A stretch of DNA of 64,000 bases from Chromobotia macracanthus (GCA_036877525.1 JAZGTH010000122.1:2501-66500), one strand, 5' to 3'. Shown: positions 53,001 through 58,794, counted from the stretch's first letter. Program-made: numbers and translations. The notes: generated from the sequence alone by a model not told the origin.

Positions 53001-56000
53001 CTGTTGTTGTAGGTGGCTGCCTCTTTAAACATGCTCCAGTCTGTAGTCTGAGGTAGCGTCATCCGGCCAGACTGTGATGAGTTTTTGAACCGATTTGGTG
53101 AGTTTCAACAGTGGATTGTATGCTGGGATTAGCATAACAGAGATGTGATCGGAGTACCCGAGGTGGGGGCGGGGTTCAGCCCTGTACGCGTCTTTCTGTG
53201 TTGTGTAAACAAAGTCCAGTGTGTTATTTCCCCTTGTAGCAAAGTTCACATGTTGGTAGAACTTTGGCAAGACTGTCTTTAAGTTTGCGTGGTTAAAATC
53301 CCCGGCTATGATGAAAAAGCCGTCGGGGTTGTTTGTTTGTTGAACTCCCGCGGCAGATAGAACGGTCTGCACTTCACAAACATCACCTCCACCAGCGACG
53401 AACAGTGTTTACACACACAAGCCGCCCCCGCGAGTCTTACCAGACAGTAATGAATCCCTGTCCGCTCTGTAGCAGGTTAGTCCGTGCAGCTGAATGGCGG
53501 AGTCCGGGATGTTGTCGTTTAGCCATGTTTCAGTGAAAACAAACACACAGCAATCCCTTGACTCATGCTGTGTAGAGCTGTGTATTGATCTCTGGAACTC
53601 TGCAAACTACCTTGCATATCTGAACCATCAGGACTCTCTCTCTCCACACGCTCTCTCCAACGCAGAGAAGGGTTGCTTTTCAAGGCCAGACAAATAATGT
53701 TTCTTAGATCCAATAAGATCATATATGTACTTGCTGGACGAATGCATAAGCTGATTATTGTCATAATTCCTGCTGATCAGGTACTACAAAATATGTATAT
53801 GAAATGACGATTAATTATATGCATTTTCTAGATGAACGATTCCATGAATGAAATAGTGTTTTAAACAGCACCGTGTTGTTTATTTGGGCCTCGATTCGCT
53901 ACATTGTTATAATGGTCGAGAACAGATCTATTAACATTAATTTTGAGTGAACTTGTTCATAAATAATTACATCTGTGGTGGAGAATGCTTTATTTGTGAA
54001 CAAAACTCAATATTAATCCCCTTTACATTTGTTACATCACCTTGTCAATAGACACAGTTGTTCCACTATGGTTCTAACCCACTTTGTTCTGCCTTCCTAA
54101 CATTGATGATGTTAATGTGGACTCACTTTTTGTCACTTTTGTTAGTCTCTTAATTATTCTGGTGACAAAGATTCAGCTATACCCATTCTAAGAAGAGATA
54201 ACTGTGTGTTTCATTCTGTAGCAACCAGCCCTAATAATCCCTTTAAGGAATTTATCATCCACTGTGAAAACTATTCTGTGTAATACTAATATTGTGCTTG
54301 TGTGAACTTTTCTATTATCTTATAACATCCCATCTAAATTACAAGACCATTACAAGATAAAAACAACTGATCGCTGGTTCACATTCCACTTGGAGCAAGC
54401 TTGAGTAGGACCGGCTATATTTCCAAAGGTTGGCCAGTCTTGACCAATCAAAGCGTTTCAGAAGGAAGGGCTTCATAAAGTCCGGAAGTAACAGAGCATT
54501 ACAGACAGATTGGGAGGAGATGTGCTGCAATAATGTTAATGTTTTTTAAACAATAAAGCATGAAAACCTTTTCTAGTACACCCCAAAAAACAAAATCACA
54601 ACTTTGGGCACAATAGGACAATAGGCCAGCAGCTTCTCTTCTCCATCATCTTTTAAACAAACATTAGAAAACACAAATAGCTTATAGAAAGAGCATTGTA
54701 ATGGGCCACCAGACAGAAAAGAGTTTATATATTGAAGGAGTGGAGAGGGAACAGTTGTTTACAGAACACTTATGAACTGTTTCACCATTCTCAAAGATCT
54801 AAAAGAGAAAAGAGTTTTAAAACAGCGGTTCACTTAGGACAACATAAACATCTTAACTTAAAAGTAGTGCTTTATGAACTGTCCAAGAGTCCAAAGCCAA
54901 AGCATAAAATTAGACTATGCCTTTATCATATGAATACTTCAGAATACTCAGATTGTACAACACGAGTCACATGTCCTTTTAAAACTTGAGAAGATACAGG
55001 CATGCAGGCATCATTTTTGCTTGATCTATCACTTGAACTATCAATAGTTTCACACAATAGTTTCACTAATGTATCATTTGACACATGAGACAAGCACAAA
55101 AATACTTTGTTAAAATAATTATTTTCAGGCTTATACCTTTTGTTTCATAATTTCAAACCTAAAAAATGTATTTTGTTAATAGGTTTGTTTGAAAAGTGTT
55201 AAAATTAAATAAATGCCACATGCTTTAATACTATACCACATGTGTCACATTAATACATATTTTAGGTATAACTGAAGTTATACATATTTTTGTAGCCACT
55301 GTATATTCAACAAGGTTAATAAAGACAGCCTGGGGTTTTTAAGATAGAATGTGATAAAGCCGGTCTTGAGCTTGTTGTATTGCGGTGACTGGACACGGTT
55401 CAAGGGCTGTGAAAACTCTCGAACTTATTAGCATGATAAAGACTCGATGTGAACGGCAGCTAAATGGGGAACATTGAGCCTGAGCTGGCAGTCACTCTCA
55501 CAGGAGTATAAATAGAGCACAGACACAGTATTAGCAGATGACTGACAGATCACATGACTTCATCAATCAATTTTGTCCACATCTGCATTTACTGTCTTTA
55601 TACAGAGAACCTCACAGTGTGTGTGTCAGAGATTGACCAGCAGACTCCAGCTGCTTTAGAAATACTGATCAGAATGTGAAACAAACTACAGCCCGCCTGT
55701 GCTTTTTATGTGTGTAGTATCTCAGTATATGCAGTAGTTTTCTAACATTGCAAATTTCTTTGTGGAATCCAGTGGCTTCTTCATCAAACAAAGCACTTAA
55801 AGCATTGAATCCTGAATGTTTAATTACAAAGGCAAGGCATGAGAAAGTCGTGAGTCATGGAGATTGGGTTCTGGATGCTTTATCCTACAGTTTCTGAACT
55901 GCTTATGTTTCCCCTCAGGGATTAATAAATCATTAATATATTATACAACCTGAGAAATGCAAACATAATCAAAACTAGGAACTCAACATAAATGCAACAA

Positions 56001-57407
56001 ATAGTTTCAAACACAATTTATTAATTACTGCAAACACAACTGGGAATTTACAAAGTAACTACTTACTGAACAAGTGAGCCAATAACCATGGTGACAGACA
56101 ACTCTCTGCTGGTTAACTTTTGTGATGTTCCTCATTTATAAGTGACTCTGAATGAAAATGTCTCCTAAATAAATTAGCATAAACCTAAACATAAACAAAC
56201 ATTTGGCAGTGAAGTGTGACCATATCTGTGACAGATCTTTAAATTAATAATTTCTGCCTTGGGTCTAAACTAAAACCTGAGTCCTAAAACATTTAATGTG
56301 GTTTTAGCAGTGTCTTACTTAAAAGGAATTTTGAAACTTAATAGCTCACTGACATACACATACGCAAGCTACTTTTAGATGCTTGAGACAGACAGGCACC
56401 AGTAGAGGTAAAGTGAGTAGTGTACACTTGTACACCTACAGCTCCAGTGGACACACTGAACAAAAGCTGTGCTACCTTTAGAGTGATACAACCACCCCCC
56501 CCCCAGCCTTAATCAGTCCATGGGTTATATGAAGTACTAGACGGGCTTAAGGAGGTCTTGTATAAATAGGCTGGTTCAGAGTCAGACCACAAGGACCATC
56601 ACACGCCAATCAGGTGTATGTTTCTCAAATACAACCAATTATTTCATTCAAAAGCAGCTGAATAGAGAGAACAGAATGCAAGGACCTTCTCTCAGCAGTT
56701 GCTTCTATAAATTCATCGCTGCTAATAGCAATACCTCTAAAGAAGCTCTAAAATTAAGAGTCAACTTTAGCTAGACAACTAGCTAGACAGCATATATATT
56801 TATAGATAGATAGATAAACAGTAATGACTGTTTTATATACATTTACCTTCAAAACATGAAGAAATCTGCTGTGTCATTCAGTGAACATTCAGCATATTAA
56901 CACATTTATCTCTGAATATAAAATGTTTAGCATGAAAACTTATTTTGACACACACAGGTACATACAGAAAATATAATTAAATCATCACACTTTTTATACA
57001 ACATACTTTATCACTTCAGATCTAAATAGTCTTAACAATACATAGATAACATCCCTCACATCTGTGTACTCGTCTCATCTTTTCTCATGAACAGTGCCAC
57101 TATGTGATGAACACGATCATTCTCAGCAGGAGGATTCATGTATTTATTTTGTCCGCTATATGAGGAATTCAGGTTTCATTCAGATTTGTTGGCACTTAAC
57201 TGCAGTTAGTCTGTGTGTAGTCGCGATCACTCACCAGCTGTGAGGTTCAGGTGTGAGCTGCTGGTGTAAATCCAAAGAAAAGCCAAAAAAACTTCCCTCC
57301 TCCCCGTCCTTGATCACAATGTTCGTGGTATCTATGTTAAAAGCTGAGATGTGTAAGAACAGAGCTTGCAGGATCCAGCAGAGTCCAGTCCCACTCCACA
57401 GAGACAT
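16763..57407 (-). CDS. itga7: Integrin alpha-7 (laminin-binding integrin alpha subunit), 25 coding exons
   Basis: Predicted alpha chain of a laminin receptor that pairs with integrin beta-1 at the plasma membrane, notably in muscle. Exons (minus, 5' to 3'): 57407-57235, 43322-43201, 42820-42741, 35226-34971, 34616-34515, 34029-33822, 33742-33549, 33369-33281, 29879-29752, 29599-29507, 28087-28026, 27939-27770, 27687-27538, 26657-26542, 26225-26042, 25350-25276, 24981-24902, 24282-24205, 24013-23911, 22357-22151, 22052-21948, 19128-19015, 18651-18553, 17705-17580, 16879-16763. They total 3231 bases, 1076 residues, with every phase consistent. Seen: signal peptide, FG-GAP propeller with DLNSDG, DLDQDG and DVDGN loops, thigh and calf domains, membrane helix, CGFFKR tail. 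ITGA7 is preferred over ITGA6/ITGA3 because of APFDGDGKVFIY, PSQVLDG and ADLNSDGW. Oddities: one GC-AG intron, no RRRR-type furin site, a decayed B-tail exon, and introns packed with mobile DNA. Confidence 0.92.
17017..17262 (+). repeat. Short solo LTR in the last itga7 intron, target duplication ATGTG
   Basis: TGTCGGGTTT to CGCATGACA, 246 bases, flanked by ATGTG at 17012-17016 and 17263-17267. Orientation is taken from the TG...CA ends only, so the strand is uncertain. Confidence 0.7.
17580..17705 (-). CDS. itga7: itga7 exon 24: membrane-spanning segment
   Basis: It encodes VSVTVYPEHGLSDHHS followed by the helix PWWIILFSVLAGMIVLALLV and CILWK. PWWIIL...LWK is the family transmembrane signature. 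About residues 997-1038. Confidence 0.92.
17985..18122 (+). repeat. tRNA-derived SINE
   Basis: An A-box-like CGTGGCTCAGCTGGTAGA and a B-box-like GGTTAAAATCCCAG are spaced as in pol III promoters. They are followed by 'aatgcacatactgagaaaatg' and a (ATGTAA)-type tail. No acceptor stem or anticodon arm is intact, so it is not a tRNA gene. Confidence 0.75.
18553..18651 (-). CDS. itga7: itga7 exon 23: calf-2 domain
   Basis: Encodes EFSSVSAVELLIRANITIKS and IIRHLVLKNAATK. It aligns with the membrane-proximal calf-2 region of ITGA7 (RANITVKSSIKNLML). Confidence 0.9.
18809..18830. repeat. (CA)n microsatellite
   Basis: About ten CA units. Confidence 0.9.
19015..19128 (-). CDS. itga7: itga7 exon 22: calf-2 domain
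   Basis: Encodes DCLLGSARCLIFQCPIYTFS, then RIRAHVWNSTFIE. The Cys spacing and the VWNSTFxE motif are conserved in laminin-binding alpha subunits. Confidence 0.92.
19180..21560 (-). mobile_element. DIRS-type retrotransposon, degenerate, nearly full 3' half
   Basis: On the minus strand, from high to low coordinates, the pieces are: an RT connection region (about 20700-20900), RNase H-like pieces, then the tyrosine recombinase (VETILNSRAPSTWKRYVLKW, PFNCPVVSVLNFFQDCF, PSTFKIYVPAIDDFHA at about 20030-20300) and the recombinase C-terminus (IRFYK...DLSFIPGSYVLSA, 19343-19430). DIRS elements integrate by tyrosine recombinase and not by DDE integrase. The terminal 'ttatgactgtaacccttgttccctaagaagg' at about 19185-19215 resembles other DIRS ends in the window. 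Many stops; dead. It sits in the intron between exons 21 and 22. Confidence 0.85.
21948..22052 (-). CDS. itga7: itga7 exon 21: region of the usual heavy/light chain cleavage
   Basis: Encodes VRSHMEAEDDTVLKNLVGEI and TPAVSASEKRKSLRL. In mammals this segment starts just after a polybasic furin site (RRRR). No R-x-K/R-R is seen here or at the end of the previous exon. Confidence 0.82.
22151..22357 (-). CDS. itga7: itga7 exon 20: calf-2 domain
   Basis: Encodes VSNTGQSLQTFGSASLNILW, then PFELINGKWLLYPSVLHVDG and onward to HAVNLK. WPxExxNGKWLLYP is strongly conserved among alpha-3, -6 and -7. Confidence 0.93.
22440..23150 (+). mobile_element. DIRS fragment: recombinase C-terminus and element end, interrupted by a SINE piece
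   Basis: The 22480-22640 segment parallels 40220-40400 base for base in many places (TDAITLAYEACDLV-type coding), and 22990-23140 parallels 40800-40940 (element terminus). Between them, 22780-22880 is a SINE 3' piece with a CA repeat. Confidence 0.75.
22845..22873. repeat. (CA)n microsatellite
   Basis: A run of about 13 CA units inside a SINE remnant. Confidence 0.9.
23911..24013 (-). CDS. itga7: itga7 exon 19: calf domain
   Basis: Encodes LAHPHQLFFSGEVKGESAMT and SLEDVGSAVDFEFI, aligned with QLFFSGVVRGERAMQ of ITGA7. Found from splice signals and homology. Confidence 0.92.
24205..24282 (-). CDS. itga7: itga7 exon 18: calf domain
   Basis: Encodes ISEQPALVPVIAYAKVVIEL and PLVLSG, matching ISEQ...RVFIELPLSIAG of ITGA7. 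Confidence 0.92.
24902..24981 (-). CDS. itga7: itga7 exon 17: calf domain
   Basis: Encodes VKFYLILSTSAITIETTSLS and VKLMMST, matching VTFYLILSTSGISIETTELE. It is too short to stand out as an ORF. Confidence 0.92.
25040..25140 (-). repeat. Short LINE-type 3' tail fragment
   Basis: 'caatgtttatttatagagcacaatt ... agtactttacaaagtg' is a dispersed fish LINE end in reverse orientation. Family not assigned. Confidence 0.5.
25276..25350 (-). CDS. itga7: itga7 exon 16: thigh/calf domain
   Basis: Encodes VLCEANQNGSQALCELGNPV and KRNAM. The donor ATG|gtacag gives phase 0 into exon 17; a nearby ca|gtaaca would break frame. C-x2-N-x-(N/G)S-x-CELGNPxKR is the family motif. Confidence 0.92.
26042..26225 (-). 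CDS. itga7: itga7 exon 15: thigh domain
   Basis: Encodes RDEWDVPVFSLSDQRLILLE, then VTVTNMPSNLEKPQEDGDDA and LPNTLSYSG. DGDDAHxAQLL is a laminin-binding alpha hallmark. Confidence 0.93.
26542..26657 (-). CDS. itga7: itga7 exon 14: thigh domain
   Basis: Encodes VNFIREGCGEDKICQSNLQL and AYQLGTRAPISNAFTPLPR. GCGEDKICQSNLQL equals the mammalian ITGA7 stretch. The Cys that follows a few residues later in ITGA6/7 (FCTR) is Gly here. Confidence 0.9.
26939..27480 (+). repeat. LTR-like solo sequence
   Basis: It begins TGTCATGATCCTGG, is pyrimidine-rich like the other fish LTRs here, and holds a (GTGTA)n tract near 27185-27215. No matching target duplication was found at its far end, so the limit is uncertain. 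Confidence 0.4.
27538..27687 (-). CDS. itga7: itga7 exon 13: thigh domain
   Basis: Encodes ENIHDKLRPVSLAITHTIRR, then a His-rich stretch and LSPVLSPRPSNTLYFE. NxxDKLRPxxxxxxxxI is typical of integrin alpha chains. Confidence 0.92.
27770..27939 (-). CDS. itga7: itga7 exon 12: thigh domain
   Basis: Encodes LGVHFEADIERRKLGLPHRV, HFLDRSSSEPEYAHSVEVKL and DGQKHPECENVTFAVQ. EADxERR is conserved. Confidence 0.92.
28026..28087 (-). CDS. itga7: itga7 exon 11
   Basis: Encodes VTVKACYKYTAYPESYSPHI, aligned with CVDLRVCFSYIAVPSSYSP. Phase 2 in, phase 1 out. Confidence 0.9.
29507..29599 (-). CDS. itga7: itga7 exon 10
   Basis: Encodes SRPVVHVIRDISIEPQHIDL and TQHNCLWNNV, the propeller-to-thigh transition. 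The donor TTTG|gttagt gives the phase required by exon 11. Confidence 0.9.
29752..29879 (-). CDS. itga7: itga7 exon 9: last propeller blade
   Basis: Encodes VLDGLNVGVKRLGYSISGGL, DVDGNFYPDLAVGSLSDQVV and LYR. It contains the Ca-binding DVDGN loop and FG-GAP-like GYSISG. Confidence 0.93.
30213..30237. repeat. Perfect 10-bp inverted repeat with 5-base loop
   Basis: AGGTGGGCAA, loop CAGTA, TTGCCCACCT. Intronic; function unknown. Confidence 0.6.
30906..32463 (+). mobile_element. Tc1-like transposon with terminal inverted repeats, dead
   Basis: The ends are TACAGTCATGTGAAAAAATT on the left and the matching inverted copy finishing ATATTACTGTA on the right, with a TA at each border. The transposase starts at 31288 (MVRAKELSEAFRKKIIASYE) with a paired-type helix-turn-helix. 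The C-terminal half (31903-32277) keeps QHDNDPKHTSK and the PDLNPIEMLW box with the catalytic Glu. Stops and frameshifts at about 31516, 31720 and 31800 break it. About 1.56 kb; lies in the exon 8-9 intron of itga7. Confidence 0.92.
32464..32525 (+). repeat. LINE/SINE 3' tail fragment
   Basis: 'tgtaaagctgctttgaagcaatgcaac...ttatacaaataaaactg' is the same tail type as 12841-12900. Confidence 0.55.
32815..33140 (-). repeat. DIRS terminal fragment
   Basis: 'aacatcttggttatgactgcaacctctgtttcctgatgg' parallels the DIRS end at 19180-19215, and the following segment parallels the element ends at 40640-40780. There is no coding sequence. Orientation inferred from the order of these blocks. Confidence 0.55.
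33281..33369 (-). CDS. itga7: itga7 exon 8: propeller, followed by a GC donor
   Basis: Encodes DIAIGAPFDGDGKVFIYRGS and PSGIDTKPSQ. The exon must end TCTCAG to join VLDGL of exon 9 in phase 0, and the intron then starts gcaaac, a GC-AG intron. Confidence 0.9.
33549..33742 (-). CDS. itga7: itga7 exon 7: propeller blades with calcium loop
   Basis: Encodes WTDLVVGAPNFFDRKAEIGG, AVYVFLNPASHWEKARPIRL and SMFGMTISSTGDLDQDGYE. FG-GAP repeat with the DLDQDGYED Ca site. Confidence 0.94.
33822..34029 (-). CDS. itga7: itga7 exon 6: propeller
   Basis: Encodes FSVDSAKGLMSKSELTFVAG, APRANHTGAVVLLRKDNVYR and SFGFSVATADLNSDG. The DLNSDGW loop spans the splice to exon 7. Confidence 0.94.
34515..34616 (-). 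CDS. itga7: itga7 exon 5: X2-type variable loop exon
   Basis: Encodes GLLFMASPVEDALVYKTMEP and SKSSFEDVAQNSYLG. In ITGA6 and ITGA7 this position is taken by mutually exclusive exons X1 or X2. The GLLF...LVYKT...NSYLG pattern is X2. No X1 exon was recognised between 34030 and 34970. Confidence 0.9.
34971..35226 (-). CDS. itga7: itga7 exon 4: propeller
   Basis: Encodes TCAHLYELRQHVNQTFETRD, then LDGGEWKFCEGRPQGHEQFG and FGAPGTYNWKG. The GEWKFCEGRPQGHEQFGFCQ block is nearly identical to mammalian ITGA7. Confidence 0.95.
35230..36181. other. itga7 intron 3, proximal part
   Basis: A/T-rich; nothing recognised before the LTR element at 36182. Confidence 0.4.
36182..38162 (-). mobile_element. Small non-autonomous LTR retroelement with target duplication CTATA
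   Basis: The element is bounded by TGTCAAGATC (left, plus-strand reading) and CAGGACCCTGACA (right), with CTATA on both sides (36177-36181 and 38163-38167). On the minus strand the 5' LTR starts at 38162 and shares blocks with the solo LTR at 11419-12094. Both terminal regions share 'cagcgtttaaacagaaaaa' and 'ctttatttataaat' blocks (36208-36260 and 37780-37830). An ORF starts at 37726 (MVIPEEWWRSTEADMRSYAG) after a pyrimidine tract and a ctacag. It is broken after about 62 codons but continues in another frame. No protease, RT or integrase is present, so it depends on others. The interior carries a 25-bp minisatellite. It lies in itga7 intron 3. Confidence 0.75.
36976..37204. repeat. 25/27-bp minisatellite with XhoI-type CTCGAG core
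   Basis: Nine copies of aggctcgagcgcaggaacag-acac(g). CTCGAG starts fall at 36976, 37001, 37026, 37051, 37076, 37101, 37128, 37153 and 37180, giving periods 25 x5, 27, 25, 27. Because 25 is not a multiple of 3 the array reads openly in several frames on both strands; the long predicted Arg/Ala/Ser/Glu-rich proteins there are by-products. Confidence 0.9.
38229..38285. repeat. (CATA)n microsatellite
   Basis: Imperfect CATA repeats. Confidence 0.8.
38640..40950 (+). mobile_element. DIRS-type retrotransposon, degenerate and internally deleted
   Basis: Plus-strand remnants in order: a gag-like block (DLKRATDLVLRTTKQTAQSI, 38780-38850); an RNase H block read in shifted frames near 39590-39740 (GWGVDLYGPVHGQWEGP and INCLEMRAVFLALKHVLPHL); and the tyrosine recombinase C-terminus (YWITDAITLAYEACDLVLPL, then DVCAAALWSFLHIFIRFYSL, 40300-40500). 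The RT palm is missing. The end at 40800-40950 has the DIRS terminal sequence. Lies in itga7 intron 3. Confidence 0.85.
40951..41850. other. Unassigned intronic sequence
   Basis: No coding or recognisable repeat structure was seen. Confidence 0.4.
41985..42650 (-). mobile_element. Tc1-like transposase relic
   Basis: The minus strand reads PDLNLIKNLWNVIKSKMDGH, KLSNKAELFEFLHQEWQIT, a stop, then QQCERLVESIPKHMKAVIKN. This is the C-terminal end of a Tc1 transposase in which the catalytic Glu of the PDLNxIExLW box is Lys. The right end near 42600-42655 has the terminal-repeat-like 'gaaaatgctaatgtgcctaagacttttgcacag'. Confidence 0.8.
42657..42712. repeat. (GT)n / (AT)n microsatellite
   Basis: TG units pass into a (TA)n run, followed by acatacgtatatata. 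Confidence 0.9.
42741..42820 (-). CDS. itga7: itga7 exon 3
   Basis: Encodes VSLDRESKNNQWLGVTVKSQ and GIGGKVV, matching ESKENQWLGVSVRSQGPGGKIV. The donor after GTGGTG gives phase 0 into TCAH of exon 4. Confidence 0.93.
43201..43322 (-). CDS. itga7: itga7 exon 2: first propeller blade
   Basis: Encodes ILVGAPQARGMGHLQSSRPG and ALYRCPITSEKCERVDIDAD. The split Trp codon TG|G joins exon 1 as SWILVGAPQ. Confidence 0.93.
43323..43830. other. Unassigned part of itga7 intron 1
   Basis: Nothing recognised. Confidence 0.4.
43835..44112 (+). repeat. tRNA-derived SINE with internal (GT)n
   Basis: 'tgatggttagagtcagatttgtaaccagaaggtttctgcttc' is a pol III tRNA-like head, followed by 'aaggcacttaacccctg' and a body with (GT)n at 44000-44032 and a 'ttaaatgcagaggtcacatttc' tail. 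Same family as the partial copies at 22780-22880 and 58795-58925. Confidence 0.75.
44556..44880 (-). repeat. LINE 3' tail, reverse orientation
   Basis: It matches the reverse complement of 60030-60176 (including 'agtgcaggaatatagtgatttatata') and ends in a (GATTA)n target-site-like tract. Confidence 0.65.
45587..46759 (+). mobile_element. Tc1/mariner element with about 190-bp inverted repeats, transposase broken
   Basis: The left end TACAACCCCAAATCAGAAAA and the right end (its inverse, finishing TTTGGGGTTGTA) form long terminal inverted repeats of roughly 190-200 bases, with a TA at the target. The transposase N-terminus at 45871-46077 has a helix-turn-helix (VCQQIREKIIEMFKNNVPQR, then LLISPSTVHNIIKRFKECGG). 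It breaks at about 46078, and later parts are in other frames with the C-terminal catalytic region largely missing. Confidence 0.9.
47470..48170 (-). repeat. Probable degenerate non-autonomous LTR element
   Basis: The composition (Pro/Leu/Ser-rich readings, 'ggacgtgggcgtgg' blocks) and LTR-like 3' end resemble the element at 36182-38162, but ends and target duplication were not found. Confidence 0.3.
48171..48784. other. Unassigned intronic sequence
   Basis: Nothing recognised apart from short GTATGTGT repeats near 48220-48265. Confidence 0.4.
48785..50640 (+). mobile_element. Jockey-superfamily LINE reverse transcriptase, frameshifted copy
   Basis: It parallels the better copy at 51158-53062: FKEAATYNNHTDLQEYTETV, INLRKAVGPDNIPSRVLRDC, then IALTPIMMKCFERLVMNHI, STGAPQGCLLSPLLFTLLTY and IIKFANDTTVVG. 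The catalytic F-A-D-D box reads F-A-N-D, so it is inactive even apart from several frameshifts. The 5' end is truncated inside ORF2. Confidence 0.9.
50655..53650 (-). mobile_element. Jockey-superfamily (CR1/Rex/L2-like) LINE, 5'-truncated, RT ORF intact
   Basis: The minus strand carries, 5' to 3': endonuclease remnants (NIPDSAIQLHGLTCYRADRD near 53450-53520, GDFNHANLKTVLPKF and SDHISVML at 53025-53372, in a different frame); a 634-codon RT ORF (53062-51158); and a 3' untranslated region ending GACAATAAAGCTCAACTTGA (50655-50690). The RT shows VPKKSPVSCLNDYRPIALTP, FIDFSSAFNTI, GAPQGCVLSPLLFTLL and the FADDTTVVG catalytic box. The endonuclease is out of frame with RT, so the copy is not competent as it stands. 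Confidence 0.93.
51158..53062 (-). CDS. LINE reverse transcriptase ORF (634 aa)
   Basis: Uninterrupted RT-containing ORF of the LINE at 50655-53650, starting ATG at 53060-53062. RT palm motifs: DFSSAFNTI, GAPQGC and FADD. The C-terminal LPSGKRYRSIRARTARLLNS block is typical of this fish LINE group. It would copy LINE RNA at a nicked target. A frameshift separates it from its endonuclease. Confidence 0.9.
   Translation of the reverse strand: MTLPQTTDWSMFKEAATYNNSTDLHEYTETVSAYIKKCIDDVTVTKTITTRANQKPWMTAKVRGLLKTRDEAFRSGDKAALKTARASLSCGIKKEKWSYAQKINNHFTDSRDSRSLWRGIQTITDYKPLPQACDDDTSLPDALNQFYSRFEMQNDTPAQKLPTPPTDQALCLSPAVVRKTLSRINPRKATGPDNIPGRVLRDCAAQLTDVLTDIFNILLSQAVVPTCLKSTTIIPVPKKSPVSCLNDYRPIALTPIMMKCFERLVMNHIKTSLPNTLDPLQFAYRPNRSTDDAISSTLHLALTHLDQKNTYVRMLFIDFSSAFNTIIPQQLINKLHLLGLNNSLCNWILDFLTERPQSVRVGHNTSSTTTLSTGAPQGCVLSPLLFTLLTHDCTAKFSSNHIIKFADDTTVVGLISNNDETHYREEVAQLAAWCGANNLSLNVEKTKEVVMDLRRNSTDHPPLTIDSSTVERVSSTKFLGVHITEDLTWTTNTTSLSKKAQQRLHFLRRLKRASLPPPILTMFYRGTIESVLTSCITVWYGNCSTADRKTLQRTVNTAAKIIGAPLPSILDIFLSRCFNKATSIAKDPTHPSHSFFQLLPSGKRYRSIRARTARLLNSFIPQAVRALNSSTAPL
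53700..57234. other. itga7 intron 1, unassigned
   Basis: A/T-rich with no recognised gene. A C10 run lies at 56495-56504. Confidence 0.4.
57235..57407 (-). CDS. itga7: itga7 exon 1: signal peptide and propeller start
   Basis: ATG at 57405-57407 opens MSLWSGTGLCWILQALFLHI, a signal peptide. The mature start is SAFNIDTTNIVIKDGEEGSF and then FGFSLDLHQQL, the canonical integrin alpha N-terminus (FNLD...GSLFGFS). The donor AGCTG|gtgagt leaves phase 2. Confidence 0.92.
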
Positions 57408-57526
57408 GACGAAGTCCCGGAACAAACTGTTTTCGTATATTCAATGTTATTAATGTTTATTCTGTTTGTGCTCTCCTCAGTGGGCATGTGGTCCGTTTGC
57501 TGTTGCTAGTCTGAAATAAGCTCCAG

Positions 57527-57556
57527 CTTGTGCAGTCTGTGAAAAGACTGCACAAG
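57527..57556. promoter_or_regulatory. Perfect 11-bp hairpin upstream of itga7
   Basis: CTTGTGCAGTC (57527-57537), loop TGTGAAAA, GACTGCACAAG (57546-57556). It lies 120-150 bases before the itga7 ATG, in the presumed 5' untranslated or promoter region. Role unknown. Confidence 0.5.
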
Positions 57557-57561
57557 TGCAG

Positions 57562-57613
57562 CCCCCCCCCCCCCAACACACACACAGACGAGCCATGAAT
57601 AGAACCCCCCCCC
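57562..57613 (-). promoter_or_regulatory. G-rich tracts upstream of itga7
   Basis: C13 (57562-57574) and C9 (57605-57613) on the plus strand are G-runs on the itga7 sense strand, 155-206 bases before the ATG. They could form G-quadruplex or bind GC-box factors; this is inference. Confidence 0.4.
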
Positions 57614-58790
57614 ACACACACCTGACATCATCACTCAACAATCCATGGCACATTGATCACAATGGTTTAACATATCGCTAAATATAGAGAAATAAAAGCA
57701 TACTTACATCTCTGTTATTTCATGACAAATTTAAAAGGTGAAAAGACAGTAATAGCACAGCATCTGAGATTATTATACCTTGTTTTTATTCTCTATAACC
57801 ATAAGTACTGAGGACGCAGTTTAATTTTAACATTAAAATTGCGTCATAATTTACTCACTTCAATGAGATTCAAATGTATGTGACGTTCATCACTAGAACA
57901 CAAGCAAGAACATTCAAAATGAGCTGAGCTGTGTGTGAAGACCAGAAAGACCAGACCCAAATCTGAGCTGTTACTTACTGAAGATGTTCATCAATCAGTG
58001 TTTAACATGTGAGTCAGTTGATGTATCATGGATAAATATTACTGCAGGTGAGAGCATGATGAAAGATTATCAGTTACCGAATGAATATTTACATAATTTA
58101 AATCGTTAATAAAATTACTTTATAAGATATATGACCTTACAACAGAACAGCACACATGTTTCATGCACAAGTTACATTTATATTGCTTTCTTGTCATGGT
58201 TGTAGTCTCCACAGCAACTGCTCTCATTATATAGTTAGTTATAAAGTTATAAATTAAAGAGTTGAGGTATGAGTTACAGTAGAAATTTTCTTCAGCAGAA
58301 CTTCACCAGAGACACAACTGTAATACAGGATTGTAATTACAGGATGATACAGAGAGTGAGAGGGTTCAGTGCTTCTATATAAGCTGAGCCTGTCGTCATT
58401 GTTGTGACATTTGGTCACAGCTGTTTATTATGGAGTCAAAGAATCACTTTTGTTCCTCTCTGGCCTTATGCAACTGTCAGTCAAGATCTCTAAGGGCCTA
58501 AAATGTTTCCATTTTTTTACATTATTTTTAGATTCAAAACACAAAAGAACACACATTTTTAAAAGCGAATGAATAGCAGTTTATCGCATTCGCTGTTACC
58601 CTTCTGCACAGCCATATGCCATGCTCACAGCTGATTCAATGACTGCCAGATGCAGCACACGAAACTAGATAGTAAAGTTTGAGGACAAGCTTTATGTTGA
58701 CGTGACAAGGTCTGGCCTAAAAGCTTTAAAACAGTCCAAAATATTTTAGGTTTGGCATTCTCTAACATGATGAAAACAAGTTTAACATGA
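57614..58790. other. itga7 5' flank, unassigned
   Basis: No gene seen. There is a TATATAAGC near 58377 on the plus strand without a following ORF. Confidence 0.35.
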
Positions 58791-58794
58791 CTTT

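Noticed and set aside
51498..53012. Several plus-strand ORFs of 60-110 codons
   Set aside because: They are antisense readings of the LINE reverse transcriptase.
16763..57407. Identity as ITGA6 or ITGA3
   Set aside because: The propeller (APFDGDGKVFIY, ADLNSDGW, PSQVLDG) and exon 14 (GCGEDKICQSNLQL) fit ITGA7 better. ITGA3 lacks the GLLF...LVYKT X2 exon. The tail alone would not decide.
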